Below are positions 6,582 to 12,505 of a stretch of 12,505 nucleotides of DNA, piece by piece; positions within the stretch are counted from its first letter, which is position 1; the number at the start of each line of letters is the position of its first letter. Source of the stretch: Clostridiales bacterium (GTDB lineage: Bacteria; Bacillota; Clostridia; Christensenellales; Aristaeellaceae); NCBI GenBank assembly GCA_012522875.1, contig JAAYJP010000102.1:1-12505 (forward strand), written 5' to 3'. The position numbers and the translations under genes are program-made. The notes under the pieces were generated by a model. The model saw only the letters and a list, made by a program, of their open reading frames with translations. It was not told the origin of the DNA and did not search any database.

Positions 6582-8848
6582 GTCTTTTCCTCCTCAAATC
6601 GAAAGCTGCCCTCCAGCAGGATTTCTTTCCCGTTCACCCGGACCATCAGTGGCTCCCCTTTTACCAGGCTTAGGCTGCCGCCCGTTTTGTCGACCTCAAG
6701 GCGGAGCTCACGATCCCGGTAGACAAAGGAAAACGCGTAACCTTCCCAGAGAACAGGCAGATAGGGCGTGAGGCTTAGGCCCGCCGAGGTACGCATGCCA
6801 GCAAATCCCTGAGCAATAGCAAGCCATGCCCCAGCCATGCTGGTCACATGGAGCCCATCGGCGGTGTCCCGGTTCACATTGTCAAGATCCAGCCGAGCGG
6901 TGCGTAGGTACAATTCCATAGCCTTCCCACGATATCCAAGCTCCGACGCCATGACACTATGAAGGCAGGGAGACAAACTGGACTCGTGCACGGTCATGGG
7001 CTCATAGAAATCAAAATTGCGCCGCTTTGTTTCCCGGTCATACAGATGGCCAAGGAAATAAAGGCCCTGAAGAACATCGCCCTGCTTGATGAAACAGGAA
7101 CGCAGGATCCTGTCCCAGCTCCAGTGCTGATTGATGGGACGTTCTTCCGTGGGAATCAGGCTTGCAGGTATCAATTCCTTGTCAAGGAACGTGTCATGCT
7201 GGACAAAAATTCCTTTTCCCTGATCCTCAGGGTAGTACATCCGGGCGCTGATATCGCGCATCAGCGCCATTTCTTCAGCAGCAAGGCCCAGTTCTTCCGC
7301 CCTGCCAACTCCGGCGTTCCCAAGCGCTTCCAGGAAAATATCGAGGCACCAGGCAGCAATGCGATTGGTATACCAGTTATTGTTCACATTGTTCTCGTAT
7401 TCATTGGGCCCAGTCACACCGTGAATCATGTAAAGACCGGTCTGGAAATTTTTATGTACACGGCCCGCCCAAAAACGCGCAATGCCAAGCAGCACCTCCA
7501 GCCCCTCGCCAATGAGATAGCTCCGGTCCCCGGTAGAGGCCGCGTAGTGCCAAATGGCATAGGCGATGGCGCCGTTTCGGTGAATCTCCTCAAAAGTGAT
7601 CTCCCACTCATTGTGGCACTCAATGCCGTTGAATGTGACCATGGGGTAGAGCGCCCCGGGCAAGCCCTGCTGCCGGGCATTGTGATAAGCGCCCGGCAGC
7701 TGCCCATGACGGTAGCGCAGCAACTGAAGCGCCGTTTCCTGCCCCAGGGTGGCCAGGATGGCAGGGAAGCAGTAGGCCTCAGTATCCCAGTAGGTCGCGC
7801 CGCCATATTTTTCGCCTGTAAAGCCCTTGGGCCCGATATTCAACCTTGCGTCTTCTCCGGTGTAGGAGGAAAAGAGGTGGAAAAGGTTGAAGCGGATGCC
7901 CTGCTGGGCAGCCTTGTCCCCTAAGATTTCCACATCGGCCATGGCCCACTTCTTCCTCCAGGCGGCCTCATGCTCCTTCAGAAGGCTTTGAAAGCCACAT
8001 GCTGTATGGAACTCTGCCAACTCCCGCGCCCGGGCCGCCAGGCTGTCCATGGGAAAGTCCCGGTCAGTGGTGACAGCTACGATTTTAACAATTGTGGCAG
8101 TCTCCCCGGCGCTAAGGTCTTTCATAAACCCGGCGGCCACCAAGCCCGGATCCTGGCGCGTACCGATAGGTGCCATATCCGTTTCCAGCTGGAAAGCGCC
8201 AGCCACGGCGAAACGGGGCGTTCCAAAAGGATTTTCCTTCGTACGGGCCAGTATCCAGCCGCTCCCGGCTTCAGCATCACTGTCCAGTATATCCCAGAAA
8301 ACCTCGCCATAGTTGGCGTCCTCATTATGCACATTGCCATCCAGGCAGGCCTCGATCTCCACCCGGGCCGGAAAACTGCTGGCTACCTCATACCGGATGG
8401 CCAAAAGGTTTTTCTGCGCCATAGACACAAACCGCAGGGCGCGCACTGTCACCTCGCCTCCGCCAACAAGCACCCGCATTTCACGGCGGAGGGTGCCTTT
8501 CTCCATGTTCAGCACCCGCTTGAAAGAAAGGACCTGGTTAAACCCCGCGTCCACCAGCTGCCCGTTAACCTTCACATGAAGCCCAATCAGGTTCATGGCA
8601 TTGATGGCTTTGCCGAAATACTCCGGATACCCGTTCTTCCACCAGCCAACCCGGGTTTTATCGGGAAACCAGACCCCTCCCAGATAGGTGCCCCGGTGGC
8701 TGTCCCCGGAATAGTCTTCCTCAAGGTTTCCCCTGAGTCCCATATAGCCGTTGCCCAGGGATAGCAGGCTTTCTGAAAAGCGCATGTCGCTGGGTTCAAG
8801 CGTGTTTTCAATCACCTGCCAAGGGTGTATTTCAAAACGGCTGTGCAT
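6578..8848 (-). CDS. mapA: GH65 maltose phosphorylase
   Basis: This 756-residue protein is full length for inverting GH65 disaccharide phosphorylases. Such enzymes split maltose with phosphate into beta-D-glucose 1-phosphate and glucose in the cytoplasm. The layout is an N-terminal beta-sandwich (about 1-270), an (alpha/alpha)6 catalytic barrel (about 310-690) and a small C-terminal beta domain. Key elements are WDTE (354-357), the general-acid Glu483 in TGPNEYE (479-485), and the phosphate-binding HESSLSPCLHS (621-631). The substrate loop CHNEWEITFEEIH (411-423) is, to my knowledge, that of maltose rather than trehalose or kojibiose enzymes; nigerose remains possible. AGGAG overlaps the permease stop codon 9 bases upstream, and its own stop overlaps dppA. 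The beta-phosphoglucomutase gene that commonly accompanies maltose phosphorylase is not seen in this operon. Confidence 0.93.
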   Translation of the reverse strand: MHSRFEIHPWQVIENTLEPSDMRFSESLLSLGNGYMGLRGNLEEDYSGDSHRGTYLGGVWFPDKTRVGWWKNGYPEYFGKAINAMNLIGLHVKVNGQLVDAGFNQVLSFKRVLNMEKGTLRREMRVLVGGGEVTVRALRFVSMAQKNLLAIRYEVASSFPARVEIEACLDGNVHNEDANYGEVFWDILDSDAEAGSGWILARTKENPFGTPRFAVAGAFQLETDMAPIGTRQDPGLVAAGFMKDLSAGETATIVKIVAVTTDRDFPMDSLAARARELAEFHTACGFQSLLKEHEAAWRKKWAMADVEILGDKAAQQGIRFNLFHLFSSYTGEDARLNIGPKGFTGEKYGGATYWDTEAYCFPAILATLGQETALQLLRYRHGQLPGAYHNARQQGLPGALYPMVTFNGIECHNEWEITFEEIHRNGAIAYAIWHYAASTGDRSYLIGEGLEVLLGIARFWAGRVHKNFQTGLYMIHGVTGPNEYENNVNNNWYTNRIAAWCLDIFLEALGNAGVGRAEELGLAAEEMALMRDISARMYYPEDQGKGIFVQHDTFLDKELIPASLIPTEERPINQHWSWDRILRSCFIKQGDVLQGLYFLGHLYDRETKRRNFDFYEPMTVHESSLSPCLHSVMASELGYRGKAMELYLRTARLDLDNVNRDTADGLHVTSMAGAWLAIAQGFAGMRTSAGLSLTPYLPVLWEGYAFSFVYRDRELRLEVDKTGGSLSLVKGEPLMVRVNGKEILLEGSFRFEEEKT

Positions 8849-8857
8849 CGTTTTCTC

Positions 8858-9643
8858 CTACAGGTCGCGTCGGGAAAATGCCCATGCGCCAAAACCGGCC
8901 AGAATTAAGGCGATTGGCAGGCCCAGGGCAGATAAGAGTAATTTTGATGTATCTGCAATCAGTTCCTGCCCTTTAAAGAGGGAGAATGGTGTCAGCGAGC
9001 CCAACCAGCGCGGCCAGCCCGCCAGGCGTGATGGCAGCAGCAAACCAAGGAACAAGCCAACCACGAGCCCCCCCATCCGCATGGCGCTGATACGACCGGG
9101 GGATGCCGCCGCGACCCAAACCATTACACCCCCTGCCGGCAGCGATGAGAGCATGAGCCCCATTGACATCCTCAGGAGGGCCAGGAAATCCGCCTGCCCC
9201 CCCAGAAAGATGAAAACGCCTGCTACCTGCCCCAAAAAAACCGCCAGGGAAATGATCAGCGCTTCCAGTACCACCAGCCAAAAGAGCGTCAGGATGATCG
9301 GACCTCTCCTGTGGGGCGCGGCCAGGCGCTGGGCAATGCGGCCGTCCCCAATGGGCCGGGCGACGAGCCGCAGGGCAAGCGTCTGGGCGTTTGCCACAAA
9401 CATCGCCGGCAGCAAAAAACCGTACAGTACACCCATCATATGAACCGGCAGGTTGGCGCTGCCGGCATAGCCCAACAGACGGGTGAAAAAAGGCACTTCT
9501 TCAGACCAGAGGCGCAATTTGGACAGCATATCAGGCGTGTACAGCCAAACCGCCGCCAATCCCAACAAAAAGGATACCATCGCCAGCACGAACAGCCGGC
9601 GCAGCAGTTGCTTCAATTCAAACATGAATAATGACGGTATCAT
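8858..9643 (-). CDS. ABC-2 type transporter permease
   Basis: This 261-residue integral membrane protein is the membrane half of an ABC exporter. About six hydrophobic segments are visible (near 15-36, 69-92, 115-147, 156-180, 188-207 and 235-255). Three features are common in ABC-2 permeases: a short cytoplasmic basic N-terminus (FELKQLLRR), a loop with GRIAQRLAAPHRR (101-113) where the ATPase is expected to dock, and the C-terminal FSRRDL. The late SLTPFSLFKG (216-225) also fits the family. Its ATG overlaps the ATPase stop in ATGA, so the two are translated together, which strongly supports a complex. A second Met at residue 7 lacks its own ribosome site. The next gene's ribosome binding site overlaps this stop codon. 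The exported substrate is unknown. Confidence 0.87.
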   Translation of the reverse strand: MIPSLFMFELKQLLRRLFVLAMVSFLLGLAAVWLYTPDMLSKLRLWSEEVPFFTRLLGYAGSANLPVHMMGVLYGFLLPAMFVANAQTLALRLVARPIGDGRIAQRLAAPHRRGPIILTLFWLVVLEALIISLAVFLGQVAGVFIFLGGQADFLALLRMSMGLMLSSLPAGGVMVWVAAASPGRISAMRMGGLVVGLFLGLLLPSRLAGWPRWLGSLTPFSLFKGQELIADTSKLLLSALGLPIALILAGFGAWAFSRRDL

Positions 9644-10521
9644 ACTACATCATCTCCGTGGAATCTGAGGAAACTCTCTTCACTGTCTTCCCGGCCGCCC
9701 ACCAGGTCAAACACCGTGTATTTTGCAAGCGTCTGGATGAGCACCTGTGGGCTTGCCGGGATGGCCACCAGCGCCCGGGAGCCTATCACTTCCACTGCCG
9801 TCTCCCACTCGGCGGCAAAGGCCGCCGCCTGGGCTGCGTCTTTAAATGTGATGTGATAGACCTTCTGCCGGGTAAGGGCCAAGGCCTCCACCGGCTGGGA
9901 AAGCACCAAGCGCCCCTGGCGGATGATGGCTACCTGCGTGCAGGTACGCTGCACTTCTTCCAGTACCCGGGAAGTGATCAACATCGCCTTTCCCTCTCCC
10001 CGCCGCTCCCGGATGAAGTCAGAAAGCGCGTTCTTCTCCATGGAATCAAGCCCGTAAAATGGTTCATCCAAAATGGTGACCTGGGCATCCGTCATCAACG
10101 CAGCCATCAGCCCCAGCTTTTTGCGTCCGGTTTCCCCCAGGCTTATTGCCCGCCCGGTAAGACCGATATCAAGCCGCTCTGACAGGCGTCTGGCCTTCTC
10201 AGGATTATATCCACCGTGGTACCTGGCCTGGAAGCGCAGCCAGCTATCCCCTGTTGCCCGGGATTCTATGGCAGGGCTGGCGGCGGCATAGGCCACCTCC
10301 CGCTGGATCTCATGCCTTTTGCCAAAACAGTCTTTGCCAAAAATCTGAGCGCTGCCTGCATCCGGCCGGCAAAAGCCCATCAACAGGCGCACCAGGGTGG
10401 ACTTGCCCGCGTCTGTTGGCCCCAGAACACCCAGGGCTTCCCCAGCCTTAACTTGAAGGGAAAGGCCGGCAATGCCGCCCCCCCCCTCATAGAATTTGCT
10501 CAGTCCCTCACACCGAATCAA
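9640..10521 (-). CDS. ABC transporter ATP-binding protein with atypical motifs
   Basis: This is the nucleotide-binding subunit of the ABC-2 exporter encoded by the next gene. I chose TTG at 10519-10521 (293 residues) because AAGGAG lies 7 bases upstream and homology starts at IRCEGLSKFY. An in-frame ATG at 10566 would give 308 residues but lacks a ribosome site. In TTG numbering, Walker A is GPTDAGKST (34-42), with Asp where Gly is usual. The signature is ISLGE (126-130), close to the SLG type of YtrB/BcrA-like ATPases. Walker B and D-loop (TILDEPFYGLD, 149-159) are intact, including Glu153. The Q-loop position reads AYAAASP (78-84) with no Gln or Glu, and the switch His of the H-loop is replaced by Arg185 (ITSRVLEE). 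Residues 220-293 form a C-terminal extension common in this group. The start overlaps the AI-2E gene by 14 bases. Confidence 0.88.
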   Translation of the reverse strand: MIRCEGLSKFYEGGGGIAGLSLQVKAGEALGVLGPTDAGKSTLVRLLMGFCRPDAGSAQIFGKDCFGKRHEIQREVAYAAASPAIESRATGDSWLRFQARYHGGYNPEKARRLSERLDIGLTGRAISLGETGRKKLGLMAALMTDAQVTILDEPFYGLDSMEKNALSDFIRERRGEGKAMLITSRVLEEVQRTCTQVAIIRQGRLVLSQPVEALALTRQKVYHITFKDAAQAAAFAAEWETAVEVIGSRALVAIPASPQVLIQTLAKYTVFDLVGGREDSEESFLRFHGDDVV

Positions 10522-11641
10522 TATGCTGCTCCTTCTCCGCCCGGCGGTGCTCCCGCCTGCGCACATGCTCCGCAGTCAGCCGGTAGATGACCGCCGCCAG
10601 CGGAATGAACAGCAGCATCCCAGCAATCCCGAACATCCCGCCACCAAGGGTCACGGCCACCAGCACCCAGATGGAAGGAATTGCGATGGCGCCTGACATG
10701 ATGCGCGGATAGACCACCGAACCCACCAACTGCTGCACAAGCAGAAAAGCCAGCAGGAACCAGCCCGCCTGGCCCGGGTCAGCGGTGAATACCAGCAGAA
10801 GGCCCAGGATCCCAGATATATAGGGGCCGAAAATCGGGATAAAACTGGCTACAAAGGTAATCAGGCCGATCAGCACGGCGTAGGGGAAGCCAAAAACGGC
10901 CAGTGCAGCCATGGTGAGCGCTGAAGAGAGTATGGACTGAAGCAGCTGTCCACCGATGAAGTTGGAATAAGCCTTCAACAGCAAATGCAGAATGTGCTGA
11001 ACAAAAGCGTCTGCCTTGGACGGAAGCAACGCGGTCAGCAAGCGGCTTAATTGGGCTCTGATACGCTCCTTTGAAAACAGGAGATAGATGGCGAACACCA
11101 GGCCAATCCCCACGTTCAGAACAAACTGCGCGGCGGAGATAACCATGCCGGAGGAGCTGCTGAGGCCGCCGATCAAAAACTGGTAAGCCCGTTGGAACAA
11201 GTCTCTGACCCCGCTCTCATCCGTCTCTGCCAGACCCAGGGAATTCCTGATCTGCATATTGCTGTGGCTCAGCCATTCCTCCAGGTCCCCCAACAGGCTC
11301 GGAACCACCGCGATCAGGCGTTCCACCGCAACAATAACCTCCGGGATGATGAACACCATCAGCATCACCACCACCGCCAGCACCAGGATCACAGACAGCG
11401 TAAGGCTTATACCCCGGCGCAGTTTGGCCAGCACCCCGTGTTGGCGGAGGGTAAACAGCCGCTCGAAGAACCGCATGGGCAGGTTGATGACAAGCGCCAG
11501 AACAGCGCCGATGATAAAGGGGGAGATAATGGTGATCAACGCTTGGATAAGCCCGATCACCGCATCGAAGCGGTAGAGAAAAAAGGCGAAGAGCATCAGC
11601 CCCACAACCAGCCCCAGGTCCGTTTTCTTCAGGCTGCGCAT
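10508..11641 (-). CDS. AI-2E family (PerM/TqsA-type) permease
   Basis: This 377-residue polytopic membrane protein matches the AI-2E transporter family. Characterised members export autoinducer-2 or act as sodium/proton antiporters, so the family name does not fix function. Hydrophobic pairs occupy about 10-55 and 78-100. They are followed by a soluble middle region with an amphipathic stretch, then the C-terminal helices. Family-typical strings include FIGGQLLQSIL (about 228-238), FVASFIPIFGPYISG (about 260-274) and the late GMLLFIPLAAVIYR. I chose ATG at 11639-11641 because GGAGG lies 7 bases upstream. The frame extends to an ATG at 11713, but that codon lies upstream of the promoter at 11669-11697 and could not be in its transcript. 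It is the first gene of the five-gene operon. No LuxS gene is visible here. Confidence 0.88.
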   Translation of the reverse strand: MRSLKKTDLGLVVGLMLFAFFLYRFDAVIGLIQALITIISPFIIGAVLALVINLPMRFFERLFTLRQHGVLAKLRRGISLTLSVILVLAVVVMLMVFIIPEVIVAVERLIAVVPSLLGDLEEWLSHSNMQIRNSLGLAETDESGVRDLFQRAYQFLIGGLSSSSGMVISAAQFVLNVGIGLVFAIYLLFSKERIRAQLSRLLTALLPSKADAFVQHILHLLLKAYSNFIGGQLLQSILSSALTMAALAVFGFPYAVLIGLITFVASFIPIFGPYISGILGLLLVFTADPGQAGWFLLAFLLVQQLVGSVVYPRIMSGAIAIPSIWVLVAVTLGGGMFGIAGMLLFIPLAAVIYRLTAEHVRRREHRRAEKEQHIDSV

Positions 11642-11668
11642 TTCCCCGCCTCCAGTTTGCTTTTGGAA

Positions 11669-11697
11669 AGTATAGCAAAACGCGTGTATTGTGACAA
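11669..11697 (-). promoter_or_regulatory. Strong sigma-A promoter of the five-gene operon
   Basis: On the minus strand TTGTCA (11692-11697, five of six) and TATACT (11669-11674, five of six) are separated by exactly 17 bases. The -10 box lies 27 bases before the AI-2E ATG. No later promoter is needed, since all five genes overlap or nearly touch. It is the best promoter match in the window. Confidence 0.75.
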
Positions 11698-11721
11698 GGA
11701 TATCACATTCCAACAGCGCTA

Positions 11722-11750
11722 TTGCGGCAGCAAACCGCTTGATGTAAGAT
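11722..11750 (+). promoter_or_regulatory. Weak candidate promoter for the DUF1576 gene
   Basis: On the plus strand TTGCGG (11722-11727) and TAAGAT (11745-11750) are 17 bases apart, 34 bases before the ATG. The matches are only three and four of six. It lies back to back with the operon promoter in a 143-base divergent gap, so shared control is possible. Confidence 0.3.
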
Positions 11751-11784
11751 GGCAGATGAATATCAATAACAGAGGGGAGTTGGC

Positions 11785-12505
11785 ATGCAGAAATATCTTT
11801 TGGAATTGCGCGCGCAGGCCTCCACGCCAGCGGGAGGAACCGGAGCGGTTCAGGAGGACAACGGTGGTGAGCATCTCAGATACTCCTTTGTTGCCGGCTT
11901 CTCCATCCTTATCCTGTTTTCCGCCTTTCTGCTGGATACCCCTGGGGTTATCTGGGCGGGCTTATTCCGTATTATCATTTCGACCTCTGTGCTTTTAAGC
12001 GATTATATCGCCATTGGAGGCCCCGGCGCAGCCTTGTTTAACTGCGGACTGATGATGCTGCTGTGCGTGGTGATGGCCCGAATAACCAAAGCAAAGATGA
12101 ACGGCCCTCTTCTGGCCGCGATTTTCATGGTGGGCGGTTTCGCGTTGTTTGGCAAGAACCTTTTCAACGCCTCACCCATTTTGCTGGGGGCATACCTTAG
12201 CGCAAGATACAGGAAGGTGGCCTTATCCACCCAGACAGCAGTCGCTTTCTTCAGCCTTGCTATGGGTCCTTTGGTAAGTTACCTGGCCTTTGGGTTGGGC
12301 TGGCCCCTGGCCGCGTCCCTTCCGTTTGCGCTTATGGCAGGTTGCCTTGCGGGTTTTGTACTGCCGCCGCTGTCGGTACGATTCATGTCCTTTCACCACG
12401 GTTATAGTCTGTATAATGTGGGCTTTACCTGCGGGGTGCTGGGTATGGCCATGATGGCTGTCCTGCGCGCGTTGGGCATGGGCAGTGAAGTACGCGCCAA
12501 TTATC
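11785..12505 (+). CDS. DUF1576 family membrane protein, N-terminal part
   Basis: 240 codons are visible and the frame runs off the window. After a polar N-terminus (1-32) the protein is almost wholly hydrophobic, with about six to seven membrane segments starting near 35-50 and 55-72. Gly-rich motifs stand out: YIAIGGPGAALFNCG (74-88), GKNLFNASPILLG (123-135) and FHHGYSLYNVGFTCGVLG (203-220). The last, and the repeated Asn-containing helical motifs, are what I recognise from DUF1576, a bacterial membrane family of unknown function. The start at ATG 11785-11787 is supported by GAGGGGAG a few bases upstream. It is transcribed away from the operon. The repeated G-x-N pattern suggests an internal duplication and a channel or transporter fold, but that is inference and no substrate can be named. 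Confidence 0.72.
   Translation, partial: MQKYLLELRAQASTPAGGTGAVQEDNGGEHLRYSFVAGFSILILFSAFLLDTPGVIWAGLFRIIISTSVLLSDYIAIGGPGAALFNCGLMMLLCVVMARITKAKMNGPLLAAIFMVGGFALFGKNLFNASPILLGAYLSARYRKVALSTQTAVAFFSLAMGPLVSYLAFGLGWPLAASLPFALMAGCLAGFVLPPLSVRFMSFHHGYSLYNVGFTCGVLGMAMMAVLRALGMGSEVRANY

Noticed and set aside
6959..8764. Two long plus-strand open frames (321 and 264 codons) antisense to the GH65 gene, in the same frame and separated by one stop.
   Set aside because: They are in register with the GH65 codons, so they stay open simply because that gene avoids TTA, CTA and TCA codons. Their translations look like no known protein, and the GH65 reading is unmistakable.
8751..9443. Plus-strand open frame of 230 codons, rich in Arg, Ser and Pro.
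   Set aside because: It is antisense to the ABC permease and the start of the GH65 gene, with typical shadow composition and no supporting ribosome site.
10519..10566. ATG at 10566 as start of the ABC ATPase.
   Set aside because: It would overlap the AI-2E gene by 59 bases and has no properly spaced Shine-Dalgarno site. The TTG at 10521 has AAGGAG 7 bases upstream and fits where homology begins.
11642..11713. 24-codon N-terminal extension of the AI-2E permease starting at 11713.
   Set aside because: The operon promoter at 11669-11697 lies inside this extension, and GGAGG is ideally placed for the ATG at 11641.
1..12505. Search for tRNA, rRNA, CRISPR repeats, insertion sequences and integration sites.
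   Set aside because: No tRNA T-loop motif, regularly spaced repeat, transposase or terminal inverted repeat pair was seen; short palindromes such as CCTTAAGG (2719-2726 and 5141-5148) are explained by chance.

Overview
The window reads as chromosomal DNA of a Bacillota bacterium, most likely a Clostridia member of moderate to high GC. The reasons are strong purine-rich Shine-Dalgarno sites before nearly every gene, sigma-A type promoters, tightly packed co-directional genes, and a gene set (maltose phosphorylase, M55 D-aminopeptidase DppA, DUF1576 membrane protein, AI-2E permease, very large cyclic glucan synthase) typical of that group. This placement is inference; no rRNA or other marker gene is present. 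No mobile element, CRISPR array, tRNA or rRNA was seen.

Layout. (1) Positions 1-2405, minus strand: the first 801 codons of a cyclic beta-1,2-glucan synthase whose C-terminal two thirds lie outside the window. (2) Positions 2406-3057: a long non-coding gap between divergent genes, holding a promoter for the glucan synthase, several hairpins and a weak cobalamin-riboswitch-like 3' motif. (3) Positions 3058-3936, plus strand: a DMT/EamA permease that overlaps tail-to-tail with a minus-strand MFS transporter (3902-5092). (4) Positions 5224-5685, minus strand: a single-cysteine AhpE-like peroxiredoxin followed by a terminator. (5) Positions 5781-11641, minus strand: a tightly coupled five-gene operon, transcribed in the order AI-2E family permease, ABC ATPase, ABC-2 permease, GH65 maltose phosphorylase, dppA. 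It is driven by a near-consensus promoter at 11669-11697. (6) Positions 11785-12505, plus strand: the start of a DUF1576 membrane protein, divergent from the operon.

How the parts may work together. The five-gene operon joins membrane export functions (ABC-2 exporter, AI-2E/PerM-type permease) to cytoplasmic salvage enzymes (phosphorolysis of maltose to beta-glucose 1-phosphate and glucose; hydrolysis of D-amino-acid peptides). The coupling is clear from the overlapping start and stop codons. A shared physiological purpose is not obvious. The ABC ATPase lacks the usual Q-loop Gln/Glu and the H-loop His, which is the oddest protein-level observation here. No convincing new multi-gene defence or mobile system was found.
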